A DNA stretch of 64,000 nt from Pseudomonas japonica (lineage in GTDB: Bacteria; Pseudomonadota; Gammaproteobacteria; Pseudomonadales; Pseudomonadaceae). Location: contig NZ_JAAMQU010000008.1 in NCBI RefSeq assembly GCF_013522925.1, positions 1 to 64,000 of the forward strand, given 5' to 3'. The position numbers and the translations under genes were made by a program. Shown here piece by piece: positions 10,201-16,731 of this stretch. Position 1 is the first letter of the stretch. Each line of letters opens with the position of its first letter. The notes below the pieces were generated by a model. The model worked only from the letters and a program-made list of their open reading frames with translations. It was not told the origin of the DNA and did no database searches.

Positions 10201-12712
10201 CGGCAAGCTTCCCGCTAAGAGTGCCTTGGTTGCGGTTGTCGAGGCTGCCAGTGGCGACGGTCAGGATGCTGTCGGTGCTGATGTCACCTTGCTGGTTTGT
10301 CAGCGTATTACGGGTATCAATACTCAAAGCCCCCGCGCTGGAGAGACTGCCGGTGCGGTTGTCGAGGGAAGCGGCTGTAAGGCCAAGGGTCGCCTCGCTG
10401 CTGATCAGGCCTGCGCGGTTGAGCAGCTCCTCGATCAGGTCGATTTTGAGGCCGTCATCGCTTGCGAGGGTGCCGCCGCTGTTGTCCAGGGCGACGCCCT
10501 GCACCCGCACCGTGTTGCCGAACAGCAAGCCTTTGTCGTGGTTGATGATGCGGGTAACGGAGAGCGCCAGGTCGGTGCCGGCGATTACCTTCCCGCTGTC
10601 GCTGTTGTCGAGTTGCTGCCCGCTAAGCGTGACACCCTGCTTGCCAGAAATCTCTCCGCCGCGGTTATCGATCTCCGCAACGTCAAGTGCCAGTGCTTTG
10701 GAACCTCCGATCAATCCGCCGCTTCGGTTATCCACCGTATTGGCAGTTAGGCTCAGAGCTCCTTGAGCAACAATCTTTCCCTTTTGCTGATTAACACGCC
10801 CCGCTTGGAGCCGTAGATCATCCTGGCCGGCAATACGGCCCTCTGCGTTATTGAGGCTTGTAGAGGTGAGTGTGGCGGTGCCACCCGCCGTCAACTCCCC
10901 GTGCTGGTTCGATAGGATGTTGGCCGCCATTACAGCCAGGCCGGCGCCGCTGGCGATAGTGCCGCTGTCATTGTAAATAGAGTCGGAAGCGGTCAGTTCG
11001 GCACTGCCAAGGGCAGCGAGGTTTCCAGCAGTGTTATCGATGGTAGTAGCGTGAATGTTAAGCGTACCGTCGCTGCGCAGTGCTCCCTGACGGTTGTTCA
11101 CGTCGCTCGTGGCCGTCAGCGTTAGGCCACGCTTGGCGTACACGATGCCTTGCCCATTGTTGCTGAGTTGCTGGACAGACAAGGTCACATCCCGCTGGCT
11201 GGAGATCGTGCCGTTGTTGTGGTTGTTCAGGCCTTCGAAGGCCAGTGAGATATCGCCGTTGGCGAGTAGCTGACCATTGCCGCTGTTATCGGCTTGGCTA
11301 CCAATGGCCGCCAAGTCGCCCAAAGCGGAAACCTCGCCGTCGCGGTTATCCAGGCGTGTAGCGTCAAGCCTCAGGTTGCCCTGGCTTAGTACGCGGCCCG
11401 CGCGGTTGTCGAGGCTCGCGGCGTTGATCTGTGTAGTGCCTTGGCTGCTAAGCGTGCCGCCCCGGTTGTCCAAAGCTTGGTTTACGTTGGCTGATAACGA
11501 ACGGCTGGCGTTGACACTACCGGCATTGCGCATGCCTTGGGCGCTAAGGGCCACATCCCCGGAACCGTTGCGGCCGTTATCAACGTTTACACCAGCTTCA
11601 ATGATGGCGGTGTTAGTTAACTGCCCCCCGCTGGCAAGGCTGATGCGGTCACGCGCAGCCATATCCTGTTGAACATTCAACGCTCCGCCGGTTTGTACAT
11701 CCACGCTACTGGCGTACACCTTCCCTTGAAAGTCCGCGTTCGCAGCCTTCACGTTTACTGCGCCACTGGCCGCCACCTGAGCAATGTTCAACTGCCCGTT
11801 GGCGTCGATCTGAATATCCCCGGCGCTGGCAGCGAGGTTGCCCGCCACTTTCACCCCTACCCCCGCTTCGGTCCCCACCAGCTTGATCGCGCCGGCGTAC
11901 ATGCCGCCTAGCGCCGAGCTGTCGATGGCTACGCTGGGCTTGGCGCTGCCGTCGTCGGCACGGGCGGTGGCGTTGAGGGTTTGCGCGTCGACGTCGTTGC
12001 GCCCAGCCACGATGGCCAGTTGTTTGGCATTGATCTGTGCGTTGATCTGGGCAGCGCGGGTGATGATTTCGAACTGGTCGACAGTGCTGGCATCCAGGCC
12101 GTTGCCGTCGATGCTTACGTTGCCGCCATCAACCTGCAAATGGTCCAGCTGGCCATTGGCGTCCAACACCGGTTTGCCGGTGGTGAGCGTAGCCCGCGGC
12201 GTGTTGATAAAGCCGCACCCATTGCAGCTGATGCCGTAGGGGTTGGCCACGATCACCCGGGCCGCCTGGCCGGCCACCTCGGTGTAACCCTGCAGTTGGG
12301 TGGCGTTGGCGCCGGTCACTTCGTTGAGGATGGTGCTGGCCGCGTTGCCCTTGAGGTTCGAGTTGCCAACGATAATGCCGCCCAGCTGGGTGCTTTGGGT
12401 GCGGCCGGTGGCGTTGTTGAGGATTACACCCTCGGCGCCCACGTTGTACTGCTGGTACTGGTTATGGGACAGGCCGGTGGCATTGGGCGCGGCAATGTTG
12501 ACGATAGGTACGCCATTGCCTGCCTGACCGAGAGTGGTGTTAGTACCGCCGCTTACCGCGATGCCTTGGGCCTGCGCCCAGAACGGCTGCCAGAACAGCG
12601 CGTTGACCAGAAGCAGCGCGATGCCGCGTTTGGGCATGCCCCAGAAGGTGGGGCGGTCCAGGAGGCGGGCAGAGGGCTGGCGCACGAGGAAGTTGAAATA
12701 GCGAACGTCCAT
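905..12712 (-). CDS. cdiA: CdiA / filamentous haemagglutinin-type contact-dependent inhibition toxin, 3935 aa
   Basis: This is a giant exported two-partner-secretion protein that should form a surface filament and deliver its C-terminus into neighbouring cells. Residues 1-48 form an extended signal peptide ending WAQA. The TPS domain follows to about residue 330, with the motifs NSNL (about 115) and NPYG (about 157, in VANPYGISCNGCGF). Residues about 370-2200 are short beta-helix repeats of the LDNRGG...SS type. Residues about 2270-2445 (nt 5380-5890) are AT-rich and lack the repeat. Further haemagglutinin-type repeats follow, then a Lys-rich region, an Ala/Gly-rich segment (about 3270-3385), the NYLSDHQ motif near 3600 and a divergent C-terminus. 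I see no VENN motif. cdiB lies 21 nt upstream and cdiI 10 nt downstream, the E. coli-type BAI order. The frame is intact throughout. Confidence 0.9.
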   Translation of the reverse strand: MDVRYFNFLVRQPSARLLDRPTFWGMPKRGIALLLVNALFWQPFWAQAQGIAVSGGTNTTLGQAGNGVPIVNIAAPNATGLSHNQYQQYNVGAEGVILNNATGRTQSTQLGGIIVGNSNLKGNAASTILNEVTGANATQLQGYTEVAGQAARVIVANPYGISCNGCGFINTPRATLTTGKPVLDANGQLDHLQVDGGNVSIDGNGLDASTVDQFEIITRAAQINAQINAKQLAIVAGRNDVDAQTLNATARADDGSAKPSVAIDSSALGGMYAGAIKLVGTEAGVGVKVAGNLAASAGDIQIDANGQLNIAQVAASGAVNVKAANADFQGKVYASSVDVQTGGALNVQQDMAARDRISLASGGQLTNTAIIEAGVNVDNGRNGSGDVALSAQGMRNAGSVNASRSLSANVNQALDNRGGTLSSQGTTQINAASLDNRAGRVLSQGNLRLDATRLDNRDGEVSALGDLAAIGSQADNSGNGQLLANGDISLAFEGLNNHNNGTISSQRDVTLSVQQLSNNGQGIVYAKRGLTLTATSDVNNRQGALRSDGTLNIHATTIDNTAGNLAALGSAELTASDSIYNDSGTIASGAGLAVMAANILSNQHGELTAGGTATLTSTSLNNAEGRIAGQDDLRLQAGRVNQQKGKIVAQGALSLTANTVDNRSGGLIGGSKALALDVAEIDNRGGEISGKQGVTLSGQQLDNSDSGKVIAGTDLALSVTRIINHDKGLLFGNTVRVQGVALDNSGGTLASDDGLKIDLIEELLNRAGLISSEATLGLTAASLDNRTGSLSSAGALSIDTRNTLTNQQGDISTDSILTVATGSLDNRNQGTLSGKLAATVRTGAFNNSQGGKFTSNGTLALNAGQVTNQDGRIAAAQSLSASVTGLDQQGGELFSQGTLTLDLNHGQLNNQNGLINAPGALLLRNLAVVDNRQGEISSASTFDFAARDLDNSNGKLLSDQTLIVRVAQALANVRGAISAAAINADSGTLDNTEGLFSSRGMLSLDVADSLLNDHGTLIADGALRLDATTVDNANGQIASKQALTASIGNLQQNGGQVISLGTLDLTGARLDNRADGLVSATSAMTLNVDDVDNRDGELSSQGDISLAGQRLDNSDGGRIIGQQRLGLTIDKLTNRNGGLVSGATGLTLRGTRLDNSGGSLLSQHMVDLGLTGAVLNDLGMFSSEGTLNVRGDSVSNRGGTVSSASTLAVNSSGIFNNQGGKLVTDGTLDLHSGSIDNTLAGNISGKGPVQIQSEAFDNSHNGRLSSADTLQLTTTQLSNRDGGSIGSNGDLVASVSALDQQGASLFSNANLSLDMNHGQLDNLGGLINTPGVLLLRNLAGVNNQGGEISSAQGFTFEATSLDNAGGKLLSNQDLIVRVAQALGNVKGMIAATSLAANAGSLDNSGGTLTSRGALTLSVDGLLANRDAGLIHSQGALELAATKLDSSNGGEVSAIGDMSLALHGLIQNGGRLLGDGAVALNLNGGDFDNENGLISAKGPLTVAQLQNLNNQAGEISSTQGFALNAHNLNNNGGKLISSRQLLLSASQLLNQAGLISGWEGLGITAATLDNRNSGTLSSRSGDVNAALSGVLLNGNAGALVSQKALTVTADSVDNRGGILSSGNAQALNVTGMLDNSQNGLIDSGAGLSVGATTFENTAGAVSAQRGLGITATDLTNTAGSIAGNASVTLDLLGTFRNTTGKLASAGDLLLKRAGQVNNQGGQLASQGALTLFTGGLDNSNRGTVAANSALLVTATGTVQNDNDGLMYSKGASVDLTAAGLTNGLGTLQSQGALTLAVNGDIDNLDGKLIAQNGDLSASARNLHNRGGILSSLRSAFTTRITGVLDNGYDAAYQGGVIQAQSLDLQALAGIVNYGGRIAAQTGNAQIDTGRGSFDNRNGGLYAAQRISVISNNFDNSGDNDGQISGQQIDLSLAGMLNNRLGIIESASTLSITAASLDNRGGRVRALGGSGTTALSLSGALDNRSGILETANTDLILNTTNLLNIGGSLLHVGGGNFGLSTANVLNAGGSLVTRGVLTLNADSWTNSSVIQAGTLNVNVGTFIQTAAGQLLAANALVGTGGTWANDGVLASDGTLSLNLSGGYSGNGQTTSLGALGLTASQLALGTAGRIAGGARTDMSVLGQMTSAGSVTSGTDLFVNAGGIANNGTLGSASQLTLTTPTLDNQGLLFSGKDMVLNAGSFTNHQGDLYALGSVAVAGFGTAQANQVSNISGSMESGGLFAINAKNFENRTQGADAGNNFAVGRTLISGFIAVQCLDCLNRYESINYIARETFTGGQDNDTSASSLLSSGGEFSFVGGNFLNSKSTISAASNINIQADSFQNIGAVSGNIERTRIYTQVIKNTEISRFLTPIMQYNQRNNPDFPNVYYVGQEGELRLGSPGWESVEGGGDIGNPRIYQTLKDLETGKKFRTERITYTGYETYQTPVSQYDPSRLLELPTALTNLTLVSDVEVAKDGSGNAGRSAVIQAGGKVSITATQDLQNSVIHEDYAAAAGTNKALDTHANGTGSTVVVRLNAQLPPQLSQQQINPLTLPGFTLPTGQSGLFRLSSTVATQADTTAQNWVIGGASISSAQRGSAAEVALQRNIQLGATGQAPGSVEHLDTPTRNGSYINVDATELDTSILLPSGSSSTIYPSGTVQPALSATAQTVARVQGLPVTTGAPNANKYLIETNPVLTNLKQFMSSDYLLSGVGYDPDQSAKRLGDGLYEQRLVQQAITARTGQAFIDGQTSNEAQFKYLMNNAIASKEALNLSVGVSLTSEQVAALTHDIVWLEEQEVNGEEVLVPVVYLAQASGRLGPTGALIAGNDVTLIAGNNLDNVGTLKATNNLAATAAGDMLNSGVVDAGNRLDLLAGNTITNKAGGIIAGRDVSATAVSGDVINERSNVALDSTARGQLHKDYADSAARIEAANDLSVSAGRDISNRGSVLQTGRDLTLSAGRDVNIASTEVANSLYLNSKHNSSDTTQLGSTVTAGRDLSVQAGRDLNVIASQLEAKRDIALAATGNLAISSAADEEHSLSKSKKVTRQEDHVSQVGSTITAGGSLAASAGQDMTITSSRLAANDEAYLVAGGKLDLLAAQDSDYSLYSKKKKGHFGAKKTKRDEVTQVTNIGSEVKTGADLLLVSGGDQTYQAAKLDSGRDLTLNSGGAIAFEGVKDLHQESHEKSNSSLAWTSAKGKGNTDETLRQSELVAKGDVAINAVNGLHIDVKQVSQQTVSQAIDAMVKADPQLAWLKDAEKRGDVDWRQVKEIHDSFKYSQSGLGAAAQLAIAIVIAYFTAGAASGLVASAAGAGGTAAGAAAGAVSGAAAGGAAGAATTASVWAAASAGVSAGWANVAATAALTSAASNAAISTINNRGNLALVFKDVTSTEAVKGYAVGAIAAGLTAGLYDKWTGTQTGTSTVSANTAAGTGALANSGAVAGAPLNTLSGIGKFAANQVLQNATSTAVGKVLGQEGSFGDALRLSLANTFAAAGFNWVGNTGFQHQFAPGSLEMVGLHALVGGLAAAATGGDFKAGAIAGGASEALVKTLDDQFAGLDPAKRNDLLVLTTQLVGIAAAATVDKGDGKAVETGAWVAKNGTQYNYLSDHQQQLKDKELKGCKSASECLDVTAKWIAIDLKQDAGLALGAAASTGIAAKETAEGIVSLIKNWSDTEAIFDQLYESDEFRQKVGSAILNDFKQRVELMTQAYNDAGWDGSITAGVEAGKLAGDLLGLFVAAKGVVSITARLPSAASKVVGSVTDAIESTKAPAKSVTAADQTVKPATGSPAWDGTESAYSENLSGSYTSGSTTVNGQVVQNAGDFGAELGRKAVEIAPGKFDYLFGRVASSSHNSARSNQLALEMKRLGVPDNAAGRQMLTEHLSLSANTDGNVMSTYSTQYGKFEIRESLFIGPSGKAANFQSTFQVLDNGTRKLSTVIPLH
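5380..5890 (-). other. AT-rich non-repeat patch in CdiA, candidate receptor-binding region
   Basis: Within the otherwise GC-rich, Ala/Gly/Asn-repeat CdiA, residues about 2274-2445 change character. They are rich in Ile, Tyr, Phe and Asn, have Cys-containing CLDCLNRYES at the start, and contain NNPDFPNVYYVGQEGEL. Homopolymer A/T runs make the DNA composition visibly different. In characterised CdiA proteins the receptor-binding domain lies between the first and second haemagglutinin repeat regions, which is where this patch falls. The receptor-binding role is inference from position. Confidence 0.45.
8500..10065 (-). repeat. Higher-order repeat inside cdiA, period about 1.24 kb
   Basis: The blocks at about 9735-10065 and 8500-8830 encode closely related segments of about 110 residues. 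Both contain, in the same order, LDQQG, NHGQL, LLLRNLA, GEISSA, GGKLLS or NGKLLS, and VRVAQAL. A shorter third relative lies near 8050-8270 (GEISSTQGF, GGKLIS). These sit on top of the roughly 20-residue beta-helix repeat and indicate past duplication of a multi-turn unit. Confidence 0.7.
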
Positions 12713-12733
12713 GTCAGGGCTCTCGTGGATGCG

Positions 12734-14482
12734 TCAGAGGAAAAGGTCGAGGCGGAAGTAGATCGGCGACTCACGCTCGATCAGCCCGGCGGGGCGTTCC
12801 AGGGAATGGGCGAATGTCACCGACGCGGCCACATGCTGGCCCCGGGCAAACACTTCAAAGGCATTGCTGGTCAGGCGTCCGTGCACATCGCCGTTGTAGC
12901 GATCGTTGCGGATCACGCCTTGGTCGTAGCCTGCCGCTGCGCCGTATTCGCTGAAGGCCGGGCGCAGCCAATCAAGAGTGACCGGGCGGGTGAGGCGCAG
13001 CTCATTGCGCCAGTAGCCGCCGCTGTCTCCCGACAGAAACTGATCCTTGTAGCCGCGTAAGGAGGCCGAACCACCCAGGCTCATCCGCTGCGGGCTGAAC
13101 AACACGTCTTCGCTGCGCTGGCCGGTGGCCAGGCTGGTAAAGGCGAAGCGCTCGCCCCACAGCTGAAACGGCTGCAGGTAGCTCAGGGTGCCGGTGTACT
13201 TGCGGTAGCGGGCGTCGGCCTCGCCGGGGCCGGGGTGGTTATTGTCCTGCGCGCCGAAGGCACCGATGCCCTGTTGCATGCCAAGGTCAACGTTCACGAA
13301 AGCCGAGCCGATGCGGCGGCCATGGTTGAGGCCATATTGCACCTCGCTGAGGCGGTTGCTGCTCAACGCCAGGCGGCTGTCTTCGATGTAGTTGTTACTG
13401 CGCAGGTGGGACACGCCTACGTTCAGCGATGTCTTGCTGACCGCATCGCGGTAGATCACTCGCTCGGCCCGGAGCTGATGGGTGCTGCTGTCGCCGGTTT
13501 GCTTGAAATTGAAACCATTGGCCTGGGCCTGGGAGCGGTAGTCGCTCTCGCTGTAGCTATAGCTGAACGTCCACCAGCCCCAAGGAAGGCTGTAGCCGAG
13601 CAAGGTGTTGTGCGAGCCATGGGCGTGATCGCTGACGGCATCGTGACCGCCGCGCAGGGTAAGTTGGTCAGCCAGGCCCAAGGGGTTATCCCACTCCAGG
13701 CCGGCGCCCCACTGCTGCTCGCCAGTGCCGGATTGCCCGTCGTTGCTACGGGACAGGCTGGCGCGCCACGGCTTTTGCGCGGTGTTTTTCACCAACACGT
13801 CGCTGCCACCCACGGCCTGCCCTGGGGTCAGCTCCATCTGCGCCTGGTTGGATGGCAGGCGGTTGAGCTGATCGACCATTTGCTCGATCTCGCGCAGGTT
13901 CAGCCGCGCGCCCTCTTCGCCCGGAAACGCCATGGACAGCTGGCGGTCGGTGAGCCCGCTGTCAGCACCTGGCTTGAGGTTTTCCAGCTTGCCTTCGATC
14001 ACCAACACCTGCAGCTGGCCCTTGGAAAGGTCTTGCTGGGGCAGGTAGGCGCGGCTGGTGACCAGCCCCTTCTCCAGGTACAGGTTGGTAATGGCTTTCA
14101 GTAATTCGTTAAGCCGGGCAACGCCCAGGCACTGCTTAAGGTAAGGCGCCCGCAGGCGTGCACGCTCGCTCTCGGTAAGGGCGTCTGCACCCTTGAGCTC
14201 GATCGTATCAATGGGGAAACAACGGCTATCAGCGAGGCCACTCGAGGTTTGCGGCTCAGCCTGTTTGCCGGGCAAGGTTTTGAGCTCTTCGAGCCGGCGC
14301 TGCTGTTCTTCGAGCAGCCGTTGCTGGCGGTCACGAAGAAGGTCCTGCTCCCCGGGCGTGGGCGCTGCGCAGGTGAATGAGGAAGTGGTTAACAGTGCTA
14401 AAGCGGTAAGCCAACCGAGCAGCGTGATGCGAGGAGCGAAGCGAGCCACAAAACCGTCCCGATGATGCCTTGGTGATATCAT
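12734..14482 (-). CDS. cdiB: CdiB / ShlB-FhaC family outer-membrane transporter
   Basis: This is the Omp85-superfamily two-partner-secretion pore that recognises the CdiA TPS domain and exports CdiA. The product has 582 residues from the ATG at 14480-14482. A signal peptide ends near SSFTCAA. It is followed by a Gln/Arg/Glu-rich helix (QRLLEEQQRR, about 50-65) typical of the plug helix, a POTRA region (about 80-170, with IDTIELKGAD), and a 16-strand-type barrel ending in the aromatic YFRLDLFL. The ATG has no clear ribosome site. An in-frame GTG at 14447-14449 gives a more compact signal peptide and could be the true start. The gene is cotranscribed with cdiA, 21 nt away. Confidence 0.9.
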   Translation of the reverse strand: MISPRHHRDGFVARFAPRITLLGWLTALALLTTSSFTCAAPTPGEQDLLRDRQQRLLEEQQRRLEELKTLPGKQAEPQTSSGLADSRCFPIDTIELKGADALTESERARLRAPYLKQCLGVARLNELLKAITNLYLEKGLVTSRAYLPQQDLSKGQLQVLVIEGKLENLKPGADSGLTDRQLSMAFPGEEGARLNLREIEQMVDQLNRLPSNQAQMELTPGQAVGGSDVLVKNTAQKPWRASLSRSNDGQSGTGEQQWGAGLEWDNPLGLADQLTLRGGHDAVSDHAHGSHNTLLGYSLPWGWWTFSYSYSESDYRSQAQANGFNFKQTGDSSTHQLRAERVIYRDAVSKTSLNVGVSHLRSNNYIEDSRLALSSNRLSEVQYGLNHGRRIGSAFVNVDLGMQQGIGAFGAQDNNHPGPGEADARYRKYTGTLSYLQPFQLWGERFAFTSLATGQRSEDVLFSPQRMSLGGSASLRGYKDQFLSGDSGGYWRNELRLTRPVTLDWLRPAFSEYGAAAGYDQGVIRNDRYNGDVHGRLTSNAFEVFARGQHVAASVTFAHSLERPAGLIERESPIYFRLDLFL

Positions 14483-14788
14483 TTGTAAGAAAGTGTAAAT
14501 AGTTCAATTTTTGACGTCAATTTTACACGGATGAATGGATCCACCGATTGCCGCTCCTGAAGCTATCGGTAGCATCTGCATTCCCTTGAGCCGCCCTCCT
14601 CACGCCGCCCGTTTCGCCCCACTGTCATGGTCCGCCAACAGTACAGTTCGGCCCCGCTTCGCCTCACCGTACCGGTACGGCCCGTCCCGCTTCTCGTAGC
14701 CTAAATGCGTTGTCCCGGTGCTGAAGTACCTCTCCTGTCGGTTTGCCCCCGGGTTGTCCTCCGCAATCGCGATACGCAAGGAGTTCCA
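14483..14788. promoter_or_regulatory. Divergent intergenic region between cdiB and the SDR operon
   Basis: No gene is seen in these 306 bp. Positions 14483-14530 are strikingly AT-rich against the surroundings. They contain a palindrome TTGACGTCAA (14511-14520) and a GTGTAAA/TTTACAC inverted pair (14493-14499 and 14522-14528). On the minus strand TTGACG could serve as the -35 box for cdiB, but no good -10 is evident. The rest, up to the ribosome site AAGGAG before 14789, is GC-rich with no obvious promoter. Confidence 0.35.
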
Positions 14789-15529
14789 ATGGTGACTGAG
14801 GATACGGTTGTGGTAACCGGCGCCACTGCCGGGGTGGGCCTGGCCTGCACCCGGCTGCTGATCGAGCGTGGCAGCAAGGTGATTGGCATCGGCCGGCGCG
14901 AGGCGCGGCTGGCGGCACTGCAACAGGAGCTGGGGCCGCAGTTCTTGCCGCTGCCGTGCGACCTGCGCGATGCCGATGAAGTGAATGGCTTGTTGCTGGA
15001 CCTTCCGCCGCCATTCCAGGCGGTAACCACCCTGATCAACAACGCCGGGCTGCTACAGGGCCGCGGGCCATTGCTGGACGTAACCCCTGCCCAGATCACC
15101 ACCATGGTGGAGACCAATATCGCCGCGTTGGTGAACGTGACCCACACCCTCCTCCCGAAGCTGATCGAAAGCGGGCGTGGGCACATCGTGAACCTCAGTT
15201 CCATCGCCGCCAGCCACCACTACATCGGTGGCCATGTGTACGCGGCGAGCAAGGCCTTCGTGGAGCATTTCAGCCGCTGCCTGCGCGCTGAACTGGTGGG
15301 CGCCAGGGTGCGGATGACAAACGTGGCGCCGGGCAAAACCCGCTCCGAGTTCGCCTTGGTGCAGCACGACGGCGATCAGGCCCGGGCGGATCAGGTGTAC
15401 AGCACCCTTACCCCGCTGGAGCCCGAGGACGTTGCGCGTTCGGTGTTGTGGGCGCTGGCCCAGCCGCTGCACGTGAACATCAGCCATATCGAGCTGGTGC
15501 CCGCTGACCAATCGCTGTCCTACCGGTGA
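14789..15529 (+). CDS. Short-chain dehydrogenase/reductase, YdfG-like
   Basis: The 246-residue product is a classical SDR that should oxidise or reduce a hydroxyl/carbonyl group with NAD(P)(H). It has the Rossmann motif TGATAGVG (residues 8-15), NNAG near 83, a catalytic Ser in LSS and the Y151-x3-K155 pair (YAASK). Its sequence style is closest to the YdfG 3-hydroxy-acid/serine dehydrogenase group, which suggests an amino-acid or hydroxy-acid-like substrate. The ATG at 14789 follows AAGGAG with good spacing; an upstream in-frame extension is not supported. The stop nearly touches the next gene. It is the first gene of a seven-gene plus-strand operon. Confidence 0.85.
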   Translation: MVTEDTVVVTGATAGVGLACTRLLIERGSKVIGIGRREARLAALQQELGPQFLPLPCDLRDADEVNGLLLDLPPPFQAVTTLINNAGLLQGRGPLLDVTPAQITTMVETNIAALVNVTHTLLPKLIESGRGHIVNLSSIAASHHYIGGHVYAASKAFVEHFSRCLRAELVGARVRMTNVAPGKTRSEFALVQHDGDQARADQVYSTLTPLEPEDVARSVLWALAQPLHVNISHIELVPADQSLSYR

Positions 15530-15534
15530 CCGCC

Positions 15535-16731
15535 ATGAACGCCCTTGCCCACTATTACGTGCGTAACAAACTCACCAACAAGCTGATCAGCAAACGCGTG
15601 CTGTCACCGATTTCCCGCTCGCTGCCGCCGCCGGCCGACCTGGTGAAAGCCCTGAGCATCGAGGCCGAAGTGGCCGAGCTGCTGGCGGTGTTCAACCAGT
15701 ACCAGGCCCACGACGACGAGCAGGTCGGCCTGCCGCGCTACATGCCGTTCTACCGGTTCATCCAGTCTAAATTCCCCGGTTTCCAGTGGCAGGAGCGCAC
15801 GCACGAGGGGCGCAGAACGCTGGTGCTGGACAAGCCTTACATCAACCAGAGCCGGCCATCGCTGCTCAACCTGTTGCTGTGCGCGGTGAACGACAACACC
15901 ACCACCACGCCTGCGATGAAAGTGCGCTACCCCGCCACCCAGGCGTTGCCGGATGGGCTGGTGCAAGACCTGGAACTGGCCTTTGAAACCTTGTCGTTCG
16001 CGCAACCGGCGCCGCACTTCATGGCGCGCTTCGCTGACGCCTTGCTGCGCGGGCTGGCAGGCGAAACCGTGACGCTGATATCGCCGGTGTGCCCGGATTA
16101 CGGCTACGAGGCGAAGAACGGGCGCTTCCGTTACACCTTCGAGCAACTGGGCGAAGGCATCGGCCTGGTGGCCGGCCGCGTGGTGAAAACCCTGCCCGTG
16201 ATTCGGCAGGTGCTGGAGAAGCACGGCATTCGCACCCAGCTAGCCGTCGCACCAGGGGACTTCGAAGGCTTCGACCCGGGCACGCTCACCCGGCTGAAAG
16301 AAACCCGCGAGGGCTTCGCCCGCAAGCTGCGCATCAGCCAGGGCAAGATCCTCGAGCAGTTGGGCGCTGATACCGAAACCCTGTTCATCGCCGAAGCAGC
16401 CGGGGGCGAGGCTGCGTGGGATGCCCTCACCGCCGGTGCCTGCGCACGGCTGGCCGCCGGTGATAACGGCCATATCGTGGAGGGGGACCTCGACTACGGG
16501 TCCATCTTCAATGCCCGCCTGCCGCTGTATCAGGCCTGGCACCAGCACCGCAGCAACGATCAATTGATGCAGGTGCTGTACTCCCAGGGCGCGGAGTATG
16601 CCGCCATGGGCCAGGTGTTCGCCCGGCAGTGGGAGAACCCCATCGTGATCGGCGCCGATCACAACCGCATGCAACCGTTCTACTGGCTGTACACGCCGAT
16701 CCCGGTGCTGTACCTCACCCGGGTGTACTGA
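15535..16731 (+). CDS. Unrecognised 398-aa protein of the accessory operon
   Basis: I do not recognise this family. The protein is soluble, with no signal peptide or membrane segment. Features visible are a central block containing LISPVCPDYGY (near residue 185), a Gly/Val-rich helix region leading to GDFEGFDPG, and two C-terminal stretches, DYGSIFNARLPLY and IGADHNRMQPFYW. The latter carry Asp, His, Arg and Asn residues that could be catalytic. I considered the isocyanide-synthase (PvcA) family and rejected it. Two starts are possible: the ATG at 15535, chosen, and a GTG at 15526 that overlaps the SDR stop. The stop overlaps the desaturase ATG by one base, so translation is coupled. From context it is a core biosynthetic enzyme or carrier of the putative pathway. 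Confidence 0.8.
   Translation: MNALAHYYVRNKLTNKLISKRVLSPISRSLPPPADLVKALSIEAEVAELLAVFNQYQAHDDEQVGLPRYMPFYRFIQSKFPGFQWQERTHEGRRTLVLDKPYINQSRPSLLNLLLCAVNDNTTTTPAMKVRYPATQALPDGLVQDLELAFETLSFAQPAPHFMARFADALLRGLAGETVTLISPVCPDYGYEAKNGRFRYTFEQLGEGIGLVAGRVVKTLPVIRQVLEKHGIRTQLAVAPGDFEGFDPGTLTRLKETREGFARKLRISQGKILEQLGADTETLFIAEAAGGEAAWDALTAGACARLAAGDNGHIVEGDLDYGSIFNARLPLYQAWHQHRSNDQLMQVLYSQGAEYAAMGQVFARQWENPIVIGADHNRMQPFYWLYTPIPVLYLTRVY

Noticed and set aside
6000..11600. Regular short repeats considered as CRISPR or satellite DNA
   Set aside because: They are codon-level beta-helix repeats of CdiA with variable third positions and no constant spacers.
15535..16731. Isocyanide synthase (PvcA/IsnA) assignment
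   Set aside because: The characteristic PxFPxKSPN and LPD motifs of that family are absent.
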